Positions 39,082-45,165 of a stretch of DNA of 47,663 nucleotides are shown here, in pieces. Under the pieces are notes generated by a model. That model was not told the origin of the DNA and did no database searches. It saw only the letters and a program-made list of their open reading frames with translations. Positions within the stretch are counted from its first letter, which is position 1, and the number at the start of each line of letters is the position of its first letter. Both the position numbers and the translations under genes were made by a program. The stretch is from a bacterium (GTDB lineage: Bacteria; Patescibacteriota; Minisyncoccia; 1-14-0-10-42-19), in NCBI GenBank assembly GCA_030690215.1, contig JAUYHD010000032.1:1-47663 (forward strand), written 5' to 3'.

Positions 39082-39581
39082 GTTTCAAATATGTTTGGAA
39101 AAATAAAGAAGCAAATTTTGGTAAGCCGCTGAAGTACCAAGTAAGGGGAGGCGTCCACGTTGCTTTCGAGATAATTTTGAAGTGGAATGGAAAATATATT
39201 GCTCTGAGGCGGCAAAGTGTCCCCGGGCATGAAGCGCCGCCGCACGCTAAAAAATATCCAAATGGACTTCTTTATTTTTGCCATAATTTGATTCGATATG
39301 GCGAGTCGGTAGAGCAATGCGTAAAGCGCATTGTAAAAGCTCAAGCCGGTGTTAGTGTAAAATCGTATACGGTTGTAGATATCGAGTCGTCTGTTCAAAA
39401 GAAAGACGATCAGTGGGCTATCGTTCCCCTTGTCGTGGTTGAACTGAGCGCCAAGCCAAAAATCGGAAGTTTTGGTAACCGAATAGTCGAAGTGGTAGAG
39501 TTTACTAAGAAAAATGTTCCGACGAATTTTGCTTGGTGGTCTCAAGGCGAAGTCAGGCATTTTTTGAAGAGATTTGATTAA
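39078..39581 (+). CDS. NUDIX-fold protein with degenerate catalytic box
   Basis: The fold pattern fits NUDIX ('VHVAFEIILKWNGKYIALRR', then 'YFCHNLIRYGESVEQCVKRI'). The NUDIX box should read G-x5-E-x7-R-E-x2-E-E-x-G; here the R-E-x2-E-E part is 'KRIVKAQAG', lacking the metal-binding Glu residues. The 167-residue protein probably binds rather than hydrolyses a nucleotide. It is coupled to the hydrolase gene by an ATGA overlap. Confidence 0.65.
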   Translation: MSFKYVWKNKEANFGKPLKYQVRGGVHVAFEIILKWNGKYIALRRQSVPGHEAPPHAKKYPNGLLYFCHNLIRYGESVEQCVKRIVKAQAGVSVKSYTVVDIESSVQKKDDQWAIVPLVVVELSAKPKIGSFGNRIVEVVEFTKKNVPTNFAWWSQGEVRHFLKRFD

Positions 39582-39595
39582 GAATTCGTCGGAGA

Positions 39596-39749
39596 TCCTC
39601 GATTCCGCATAAAGCGGAATCGGGACTCAACAGGCATAGTTATATTGTCCCCGTAGTCCCGACATCCTATTTTATATAAAATAAAGAAGTCGAGGATCCT
39701 CGATTTCGCTTAAAGCGAAATCGGGACTCAGTGGACATATTTCTGTTGT
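39596..39749 (+). repeat. Tandem hairpin units upstream of tRNA-Arg(CCG)
   Basis: Two related units begin TCCTCGATT: CGATTCCGC-ataaa-GCGGAATCG (39600-39622) and CGATTTCGC-ttaaa-GCGAAATCG (39701-39723). Each is followed by GGGACTCA, a variable stretch and TGTCCCYGTAG, the first bases of a tRNA. In the first unit the tRNA start breaks off after GTCCCCGTAG; in the second it continues as the intact tRNA. Confidence 0.8.
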
Positions 39750-39821
39750 GTCCCTGTAGCTCAATGGATAGAGCGTAGGCCTCCGAAGCCTAAGATCGAG
39801 GTCCGATTCCTCGTAGGGACA
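39750..39821 (+). tRNA. tRNA-Arg (anticodon CCG)
   Basis: The acceptor GTCCCTG pairs with TAGGGAC (one G-U pair). The D-arm is GCTC...GAGC. The anticodon arm is TAGGC-CTCCGAA-GCCTA, with anticodon CCG. The T-arm is GAGGT-CCGATTC-CTCGT-like with wobble. No CCA is encoded. It lies 14 bases before the CCA-adding enzyme gene. Confidence 0.93.
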
Positions 39822-39835
39822 TCTATAAGTGATAT

Positions 39836-41359
39836 ATGGAATTTTCTATTCCAAAAGAAATACAACAGATATCCCGCGCTCTTCATAAGGCGGGGTTTGA
39901 AAGTTATCTCGTGGGCGGTTGTGTCCGCGATCTTTTGCGTAAGTCCCTTCATGGTGAGCCTGTCAAACCAAAAGATTGGGATGTCGCGACGAATGCTACG
40001 CCCGAAGAGATACAGAAAGTCTTCTCGGAAAGTATCTACGAAAACAACTTCGGCACGGTAGGGGTAAAAACCGGCTCTGAAGACCAGACACTCGCTATCG
40101 TGGAAATAACCCCATATCGGATAGAGACAACGTACAGCGACAAACGTCATCCCGATGAAGTAAAATTCGCAAAAAAACTGGACGACGATTTGGGGCGCAG
40201 GGACTTTACGATCAACGCGCTTGCCTTACAGCTCAAAGCTCAAAGTGCAAAGCGAAAAACTGCAGATCAAAGCAAAAAAGAAAGTGCCTATGAAATCATT
40301 GATTTGTTTGGCGGGCAGGATGACCTAAGAAGAAAGATCATTTGCGCGGTGGGCAACGCAGAGGATCGTTTTGAAGAAGACGCGCTTCGCATGCTTCGTG
40401 CGGTTCGTTTTTCCGCCCAGCTCGGTTTTTCTATTGAGGAAAAAACAAAAAAGGCGCTTGCAGAAAAATCCCAACTTCTTTCGCATATTTCGGGGGAACG
40501 CATACGCGATGAATTTTCAAAAATTATTATGTCTTCCGTCCCCGATCGTGCCATTGAAAACATGCGGGGGCTTGGATTGTTGCAGTATGTCATACCCGAA
40601 ATTGCAGAGGGGTGGCAGATTGGCCAAAACAAGCATCATATTTATACAGTATGGGAGCATAGTCTGCGTGCGCTTATGCACGCGGTAGAAAATGACTGGC
40701 CGCTTAAAGTGCGCCTTGCCGCGTTATTGCATGATGTGGGAAAGCCACGCACAAAACGAGGAGAAGGAACGGATTCTACATTTTATGGGCATGATGTTGT
40801 TGGCGCGAAGATGGCGCGCGAAGCATTAACGCGTCTTCATTATCCCAAAAAAATGATTGACGATATTTATTTGCTGGTGAGGTGGCATTTATTTTTTTCC
40901 GATACCGAATTGGTTACGCTGTCTGCGGTGCGCCGTATTGTTCGCAATGTCGGGCAGGATAATATAGAAGATTTATTGAAAGTGCGCTATTGTGACAGAA
41001 TTGGAATGGGCAGGCCGAAAGAGCGTCCGTATCGGCTCCGCAAGTATGAGTCAATGATTGAGGAGGCGCTTCGTTCTCCCCTTTCTGTATCCCAGCTTGC
41101 GGTACGCGGTGATGATGTAATGAAGATATGCGCTATAGATGGAGGCCCGCGCATTGGTTTTATTCTCCATATTTTATTGGAGGAGGTGCTTGATGATCCT
41201 TTGCGAAACGAGAAAGTATATCAGGAAAAGAAAGTTAAGGAGTTATGCGCGCTGTCTGACGCTGAATTGCAAAAAATAGGAGGTGAAGCAAAAAAACGAA
41301 AAGAAGAAGAGGAAGAAAAAGAAGTCAAAGAAATACGAAAAAAATATTTTGTGGAGTAA
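39836..41359 (+). CDS. cca: CCA-adding tRNA nucleotidyltransferase with HD domain
   Basis: The 507-residue class II nucleotidyltransferase has 'YLVGGCVRDLLR', the DxD motif in 'KPKDWDVATNA', 'DLGRRDFTINALAL' and 'ALRMLRAVRFSAQLGFSIEE'. An HD domain follows ('VWEHSLRALMH', 'AALLHDVGKPRTK'). The C-terminus is a Lys/Glu-rich coiled tail. It adds or repairs the 3' CCA of tRNAs, needed here because none of the tRNA genes encodes CCA. A Lys/Ser-rich insertion (about 133-148) after 'ALQLKAQ' is unusual. Confidence 0.95.
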   Translation: MEFSIPKEIQQISRALHKAGFESYLVGGCVRDLLRKSLHGEPVKPKDWDVATNATPEEIQKVFSESIYENNFGTVGVKTGSEDQTLAIVEITPYRIETTYSDKRHPDEVKFAKKLDDDLGRRDFTINALALQLKAQSAKRKTADQSKKESAYEIIDLFGGQDDLRRKIICAVGNAEDRFEEDALRMLRAVRFSAQLGFSIEEKTKKALAEKSQLLSHISGERIRDEFSKIIMSSVPDRAIENMRGLGLLQYVIPEIAEGWQIGQNKHHIYTVWEHSLRALMHAVENDWPLKVRLAALLHDVGKPRTKRGEGTDSTFYGHDVVGAKMAREALTRLHYPKKMIDDIYLLVRWHLFFSDTELVTLSAVRRIVRNVGQDNIEDLLKVRYCDRIGMGRPKERPYRLRKYESMIEEALRSPLSVSQLAVRGDDVMKICAIDGGPRIGFILHILLEEVLDDPLRNEKVYQEKKVKELCALSDAELQKIGGEAKKRKEEEEEKEVKEIRKKYFVE

Positions 41360-41437
41360 ATCTTGTTAAGGCGGGGTTTGCGAAATCTCGCCGAATCCGC
41401 CAGCTGGCGGAGAAGGCAGATGCTTCATGGTATAAAA

Positions 41438-41470
41438 CGGGCTGTAGTATACCGGTAGTACCCACGCACT
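41438..41470 (+). pseudogene. Detached 5' half of a second tRNA-Pro
   Basis: CGGGCTGTAGTATACCGGTA followed by GTACCCACGCACT matches the 5' half of the intact tRNA-Pro below but has its own acceptor CGGGCTG. It breaks off at the anticodon loop and runs into a GCACTAAA-tcaaag-TTTAGTGC hairpin. Its acceptor partner CAGCCCG is found at 41649-41655. Confidence 0.8.
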
Positions 41471-41509
41471 AAATCAAAGTTTAGTGCGGGGCAGGCGCAG
41501 GCTTTTTAT

Positions 41510-41616
41510 CCCGCACCAAATTTGCCGGGACATAGTATACCGGTAGTACGCACCCTTCGGGAGGGTGTAGACTGGGTTCGATTCCCAGTGTCCCGATTCG
41601 AAAATTTTGGTGCGGG
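41510..41616. repeat. Inverted repeat framing tRNA-Pro(CGG)
   Basis: CCCGCACCAAA (41510-41520) and TTTGGTGCGGG (41606-41616) flank the intact tRNA-Pro at near-equal distance. Confidence 0.8.
41526..41596 (+). tRNA. tRNA-Pro (anticodon CGG)
   Basis: The acceptor CGGGACA pairs with TGTCCCG. The anticodon arm is CACCC-TTCGGGA-GGGTG with anticodon CGG. The T-arm is CTGGG-TTCGATT-CCCAG and the discriminator is A. No CCA is encoded. Confidence 0.93.
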
Positions 41617-41621
41617 GCGGG

Positions 41622-41656
41622 AGTGTGTAGACTGGGTTCGATTCCCAGCAGCCCGA
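41622..41656 (+). pseudogene. Detached 3' half of a second tRNA-Pro
   Basis: AGTGTGTAGACTGGG, TTCGATTCCCAG and CAGCCCGA form an anticodon 3' stem, T-arm and acceptor 3' strand. They complement the 5' half at 41438-41470 (CGGGCTG with CAGCCCG; GCACT with AGTGT). The two halves are separated by about 150 bp that include a whole tRNA-Pro. Confidence 0.8.
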
Positions 41657-41660
41657 TTGT

Positions 41661-41693
41661 AAAACAAAAACCGCCATCAGCGGTTTTTGTTTT
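41661..41693. terminator. Bidirectional hairpin terminator after the tRNA-Pro region
   Basis: AAAACAAAAACCGC-catca-GCGGTTTTTGTTTT is a perfect 14-bp stem with T-rich 3' arms on both strands. Confidence 0.85.
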
Positions 41694-41704
41694 GTACACG
41701 CATT

Positions 41705-41839
41705 GCTGGGAATCGAAGGATATTCTAAAAAATAAACTGCTTTATTTTTTAGAAATCCGGGCTCTGAAGGAGGAGAGAGCCTGTTCCGCTATAGCGGAAC
41801 GCTGCGAACGATGGGTAAAGAGGATTCCCAGCGGCCCGA
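41705..41839. repeat. Mosaic of tRNA-Pro fragments and hairpins
   Basis: This stretch holds an inverted T-arm fragment (GCTGGGAATCGAA, 41705-41717), TTCTAAAAAATAAA-ctgc-TTTATTTTTTAGAA (41723-41754), GGCTCT/AGAGCC, the palindrome GTTCCGCTATAGCGGAAC (41783-41800) and another tRNA 3' end (GATTCCCAGCGGCCCGA, 41823-41839). No complete tRNA or ORF is present. Confidence 0.75.
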
Positions 41840-41843
41840 TAGT

Positions 41844-41878
41844 AAAACAAAAAACACTCCCAGAGTGTTTTTTGTTTT
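41844..41878. terminator. Bidirectional hairpin terminator
   Basis: AAAACAAAAAACACTC-cca-GAGTGTTTTTTGTTTT is a perfect 16-bp stem. It follows the last tRNA fragment with the same spacing as the previous terminator and ends the convergent CHRD-like gene. Confidence 0.88.
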
Positions 41879-41892
41879 GAGGTCTCTGCTTT

Positions 41893-42399
41893 TTATTCTT
41901 CTATCAGCGCTTCTTCCGGCAGTGGTATCGGGCCCGTATCAAGCATGTTTCCGCATGCTACCCATTCGCTGAGATTGTCCGGAGAGTCGTGAAGGTTTAT
42001 CGCAAACGACACTCCTTCGGATACGAGGTCAAAGAACGAAACATCAATGTGTGTTTCCGACAGTCCGTTCTCTACCGGAGAGAGCGGATATACGACAGCG
42101 CCTAAATCAGCACATGTCCCGGAATGAATGTGTGCGGGGCGTACGGCGCCTTCTTCCAGGTCGGTTATCATAAGCGTTATCTCCGTGTTTGTTTCTGTTC
42201 CTACAAGAAACGCGGTTCCCGCGACATTTGAACCGTTGAGTTCGTATAACGCAGTTTCATGCGTTCGGAAATCTGTCCTCAATTCTTCAAGAGACGGTCC
42301 CGTGTCCTTTTTGATGTATGTATCATACAGCACTCCCGCAACGATGATGGCAGCGATGATGAGAACAATAACGAGTGTGTTTCCGGATATTTTTTGCAT
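41893..42399 (-). CDS. Membrane-anchored CHRD-like protein
   Basis: An N-terminal anchor or signal (residues 9-27) precedes a ~120-residue extracytoplasmic domain with 'GSNVAGTAFLVGTETNTEIT', 'RPAHIHSGTCADLGAVVYPL' and a late 'NLHDSPDNLSEWVACGNM'. The His-x-His-x-Gly-x-Cys pattern is typical of CHRD domains and also recalls Cu/Zn superoxide dismutases. The two Cys could form a disulfide, which fits the nearby VKOR. Substrate unknown. Confidence 0.75.
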   Translation of the reverse strand: MQKISGNTLVIVLIIAAIIVAGVLYDTYIKKDTGPSLEELRTDFRTHETALYELNGSNVAGTAFLVGTETNTEITLMITDLEEGAVRPAHIHSGTCADLGAVVYPLSPVENGLSETHIDVSFFDLVSEGVSFAINLHDSPDNLSEWVACGNMLDTGPIPLPEEALIEE

Positions 42400-42460
42400 A
42401 CGTATAAAGATAAAAAACGGATAATAATTCTATTACGTATAGTATACTGCGGATATCTGT

Positions 42461-42952
42461 TTATTGAGAAGTGGTGCCCGACCGGCGAAATTCCGCTCTA
42501 TCCCCCGTCGTTATGCCGTGCGTTTCGGCAAAGCCCGCCTGCACCTCAAGAACGTATTGAACCGGTTCGTCTGGCGCGTATTGATTTGGGAACGTGTCGG
42601 GCGATATATTTTCTTGCACGTGCGCAATGGTAAGGTTTTCGTCTATCCAGATAATATCCAGAGGGAATTTCATGTTTCTCATCCAGAATGCGTGATAACC
42701 GGGTTGTTCAAATATAAAAAACATTCCTTCGTTTTCTCCCAGTGCTTCTCTTCCTCCAAGGCCGAGTGCGCGTTTTTCGCTTGTGTCGGCTATCTCTACC
42801 GAAATAGCCGTGTCTCGTATGGTGATAGTTGCTGTTTGGCGCATTGACCCCCTATCTTCTTTGCGAAGCAGTATAAAAAAAACAAAAATAACACTTGCGA
42901 TAAGAAGAAAAGCAAAAAAAAGCTCTTTGTTTATTTTGCTCTTGTTTGCCAT
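42461..42952 (-). CDS. DUF192 family protein, membrane-anchored
   Basis: The ATG at 42952 ('MANKSKINKELFFAFLL') is preferred; the upstream ORF part overlaps the DoxX gene. One transmembrane helix (about 10-30) is followed by the DUF192 beta-barrel: 'ADTSEKRALGLGGREALGEN', 'GMFFIFEQPGYHAFWMRNMK' and 'PLDIIWIDENLTIAHV'. Function of the family is unknown. Length 163. Confidence 0.9.
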   Translation of the reverse strand: MANKSKINKELFFAFLLIASVIFVFFILLRKEDRGSMRQTATITIRDTAISVEIADTSEKRALGLGGREALGENEGMFFIFEQPGYHAFWMRNMKFPLDIIWIDENLTIAHVQENISPDTFPNQYAPDEPVQYVLEVQAGFAETHGITTGDRAEFRRSGTTSQ

Positions 42953-43290
42953 GATACAAGGGCGAGCGCTACAAGTCCGCCCAAAAGCCCAATGTCGCGG
43001 ACCGTCACCGCGGTAATGCCTGAAGTAATGAGGACGACCGCAAGATGCAGAGCGCCTGCGGTCCCCGAAATCCACACAAAGACATCAACAAGAAGCAAAA
43101 GGCCGATCAGAACATCAACTGCCGCTGTTGCAAGCATAATATCTTTTAAGGGAAGAGGCAGAAGGTTTTGCACCCACGGCTCTACAAACCCGCCCCATGC
43201 CTCTGGGCTCTGAAAAATAAGAATGCCTATCCAGACAAATGTGATGCCGATAGCGACTCGTAGTATATGGTATGATGCGTCTTTTTTCAT
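42931..43290 (-). CDS. DoxX-like membrane protein
   Basis: This 119-residue protein has four transmembrane segments and the DoxX start pattern 'LRVAIGITFVWIGILIFQSP'. Family members take part in redox or quinone-linked membrane processes. It overlaps the DUF192 gene by 22 bases and follows VKOR by 8 bases, so the three form one operon with a redox theme. Confidence 0.8.
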   Translation of the reverse strand: MKKDASYHILRVAIGITFVWIGILIFQSPEAWGGFVEPWVQNLLPLPLKDIMLATAAVDVLIGLLLLVDVFVWISGTAGALHLAVVLITSGITAVTVRDIGLLGGLVALALVSWQTRAK

Positions 43291-43298
43291 AGGTGTAT

Positions 43299-43715
43299 TT
43301 ATATAATAAGATCATTGATAAGAACAATGAATGCCATAGCGAAGATGGTGAATGACGACATAAGGCACCAAAAACACCACGCGCGGATTATTTTCCACTG
43401 AAGAAAAATAAAAAAGCACGAAAGCCCCACTCCTGCAAAAATAGCAATTTTTGCGACAAGAATCCAGAACGCAATTGGCGGTATGCCTATTACCAAAAAT
43501 GCCGTAATGCATGAGATAAAAATGTAGAATAAAAACCCTGCCGTATCATTATGAATAAAGACGAATATGTGGTTGTACTTGCTTGATAGGACTTTTACGC
43601 AGTCCTCCCCTATCACGCACACCGGTCGTTTTGTTTCTTTCCTTTTTTGTATGAGATACGCAGTTTCACTGATTCCTATCGCGGCGAGCGTAAAAAGAAG
43701 AGCTAGTGCTGTCAT
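43299..43715 (-). CDS. VKOR family thiol-oxidation protein
   Basis: The ATG at 43715 ('MTALALLFTLAAIGISETAY') is preferred over the longer ORF, which overlaps the glycosyltransferase. Four helices carry 'CVIGEDCVKVLSSKYNHIFV' (loop Cys pair) and the active-site 'WCFWCLMSSF' CxxC. VKOR reoxidises a DsbA-like partner using quinone, so disulfides can form outside the membrane. The partner is not in this window. Length 138. Confidence 0.9.
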   Translation of the reverse strand: MTALALLFTLAAIGISETAYLIQKRKETKRPVCVIGEDCVKVLSSKYNHIFVFIHNDTAGFLFYIFISCITAFLVIGIPPIAFWILVAKIAIFAGVGLSCFFIFLQWKIIRAWCFWCLMSSFTIFAMAFIVLINDLII

Positions 43716-43722
43716 GTATGTA

Positions 43723-44925
43723 TTATAATATGGTTTGGCGCGACTTTTGCTGCCGTCGTACGACCCGGAACGTTTTCGCTTGTTGTGTGATGTGTTTTTC
43801 TGATGATTCGTGGGCCATATCAAGCACTTCGCGATAATAGGTAAGGAAGCGCGCAAAGAACAAGACGCGCAATCCCGCCAGATCTTTTTCCGAAAAGTTC
43901 TTTTTTCGGTGGAGCATGGTATACACTATTTCTGCCCAATCCCGCGCGGGCACGCGGAAGGTCTCGTTTGGCAAGAGGTGATGAGAAAGATAATTGATAA
44001 GCGCTTTGTTGCAAACGGACGACAAATACCGTTTATGTTTTCTGAAATCTTCAATAAGCATTTCTTTTCGGTGCTTGTAATCGAACCCCACTTCAGGCGT
44101 GTGCAATTTTTGCGCTTGGTCGGCGATAACAGGTATGCGTTTTTGCTGTATACGCGGCATATCCCACGCTTTTTTGTAGTAACGGAGTTGTCCTAAAAGC
44201 GAATTGGCCACCTGCAAAAACATGGCGTCTAATTTTGGCCCAGAAGGCTTGTGTTCCTTTATACCGAGAAAAACTTGCGTCATGCGCAGGCGATTGATGA
44301 TCCCCTGTATGACAAAATAAATATCTACGCCGTAGAGATACGCGGTATCGTTCCACTTTTGCAGGAGCATAACGTTGATGGCGTTTCGCGATAAAGCTGT
44401 TTCTCCTCCGATTGGCTGGCGGATATTTGCATTGAGAAAGCCATACATGACGGGAAAAACAAGTATATTTGTTATTGAGCCGTCATATTCATTGCGCAAA
44501 AAAATAGGGAGCACCTGGTCGTGTCCTTTTATGATTGGAGAGATGAGTTTTTTGACCCACAAGGGAGAGGCGCTTTTTACATCTCCATCAACAAAGCCAA
44601 TTGCGATTGCGTTTGTTTTCTGCGCGTATTCAAGCGCCATCTGCATATTGTATCCCTTTCCTTTTACTTTTCTTTCGTAGTGTTTTTTTGAAGAGAGGTA
44701 TTTTTTTCTGCTTTTTGTGGCGGTCCGAAGAAATGCTTCTTTTGTGTTGTCAGGAGAATCGTTGTCGGCATTAATAATTAGGGTATCGTATGAGCGAAAA
44801 TACTTTTGGAGTCCTTTGTCTATAACAGTTGTTATGTTTCTGATATTGTCCGCTTCGTTATATGTGGGTATTGCGAATATAATGAGTCCCTTTCTTTTCT
44901 TAGTTGTGCGACGTGTTGGTTTCAT
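43723..44925 (-). CDS. Family 2-like glycosyltransferase
   Basis: A GT-A fold is indicated by 'LIIFAIPTYNEADNIRNITT', 'TLIINADNDSPDNTKEAF' and the metal motif 'GFVDGDVKSASPLWVKKLI', followed by 'RQPIGGETALSRNAI'. The C-terminal ~160 residues are helical and basic and have no transmembrane helix, so the enzyme is cytoplasmic or peripheral. Its pattern suits the mannosylglycerate/glucosylglycerate-synthase type, but the sugar and acceptor cannot be read from sequence. It ends 8 bases before VKOR. Confidence 0.82.
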   Translation of the reverse strand: MKPTRRTTKKRKGLIIFAIPTYNEADNIRNITTVIDKGLQKYFRSYDTLIINADNDSPDNTKEAFLRTATKSRKKYLSSKKHYERKVKGKGYNMQMALEYAQKTNAIAIGFVDGDVKSASPLWVKKLISPIIKGHDQVLPIFLRNEYDGSITNILVFPVMYGFLNANIRQPIGGETALSRNAINVMLLQKWNDTAYLYGVDIYFVIQGIINRLRMTQVFLGIKEHKPSGPKLDAMFLQVANSLLGQLRYYKKAWDMPRIQQKRIPVIADQAQKLHTPEVGFDYKHRKEMLIEDFRKHKRYLSSVCNKALINYLSHHLLPNETFRVPARDWAEIVYTMLHRKKNFSEKDLAGLRVLFFARFLTYYREVLDMAHESSEKHITQQAKTFRVVRRQQKSRQTIL

Positions 44926-45165
44926 AATTATTCTATATGTCTACTATATCACGGTGTTTGTTTGTAGTTGATATTTTTATCTGCCCGCAAAACATTTTGG
45001 GGCTTGCTTTTACACTAGTGAATAGTGGTGTGAGTGTGCAAGACGAGCGGGAGTTGTCGCGGGTGTAAACTCTGTTAGAAATATCCTCAATTAGGGGAAG
45101 AGATATCTTGTAGCGCAAAATTTTTTAGGCAGTAATTTTTAACGGGGTGAGTGCGGTGCGATTGT
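44926..45165. other. 240-bp spacer upstream of the glycosyltransferase operon
   Basis: No convincing ORF is present. On the minus strand a TATAGT at about 44946 could be the operon's -10 box. Small stems occur (CACTA-gtgaa-TAGTG; GATATC with a GATATT-like arm around 45083-45110), so a leader RNA or short repeat is possible but not established. Confidence 0.4.

Noticed and set aside
41438-41656. Group I intron in tRNA-Pro
   Set aside because: The gap is about 150 bp, contains a complete tRNA, and shows no group I core; a simple intron does not explain it.
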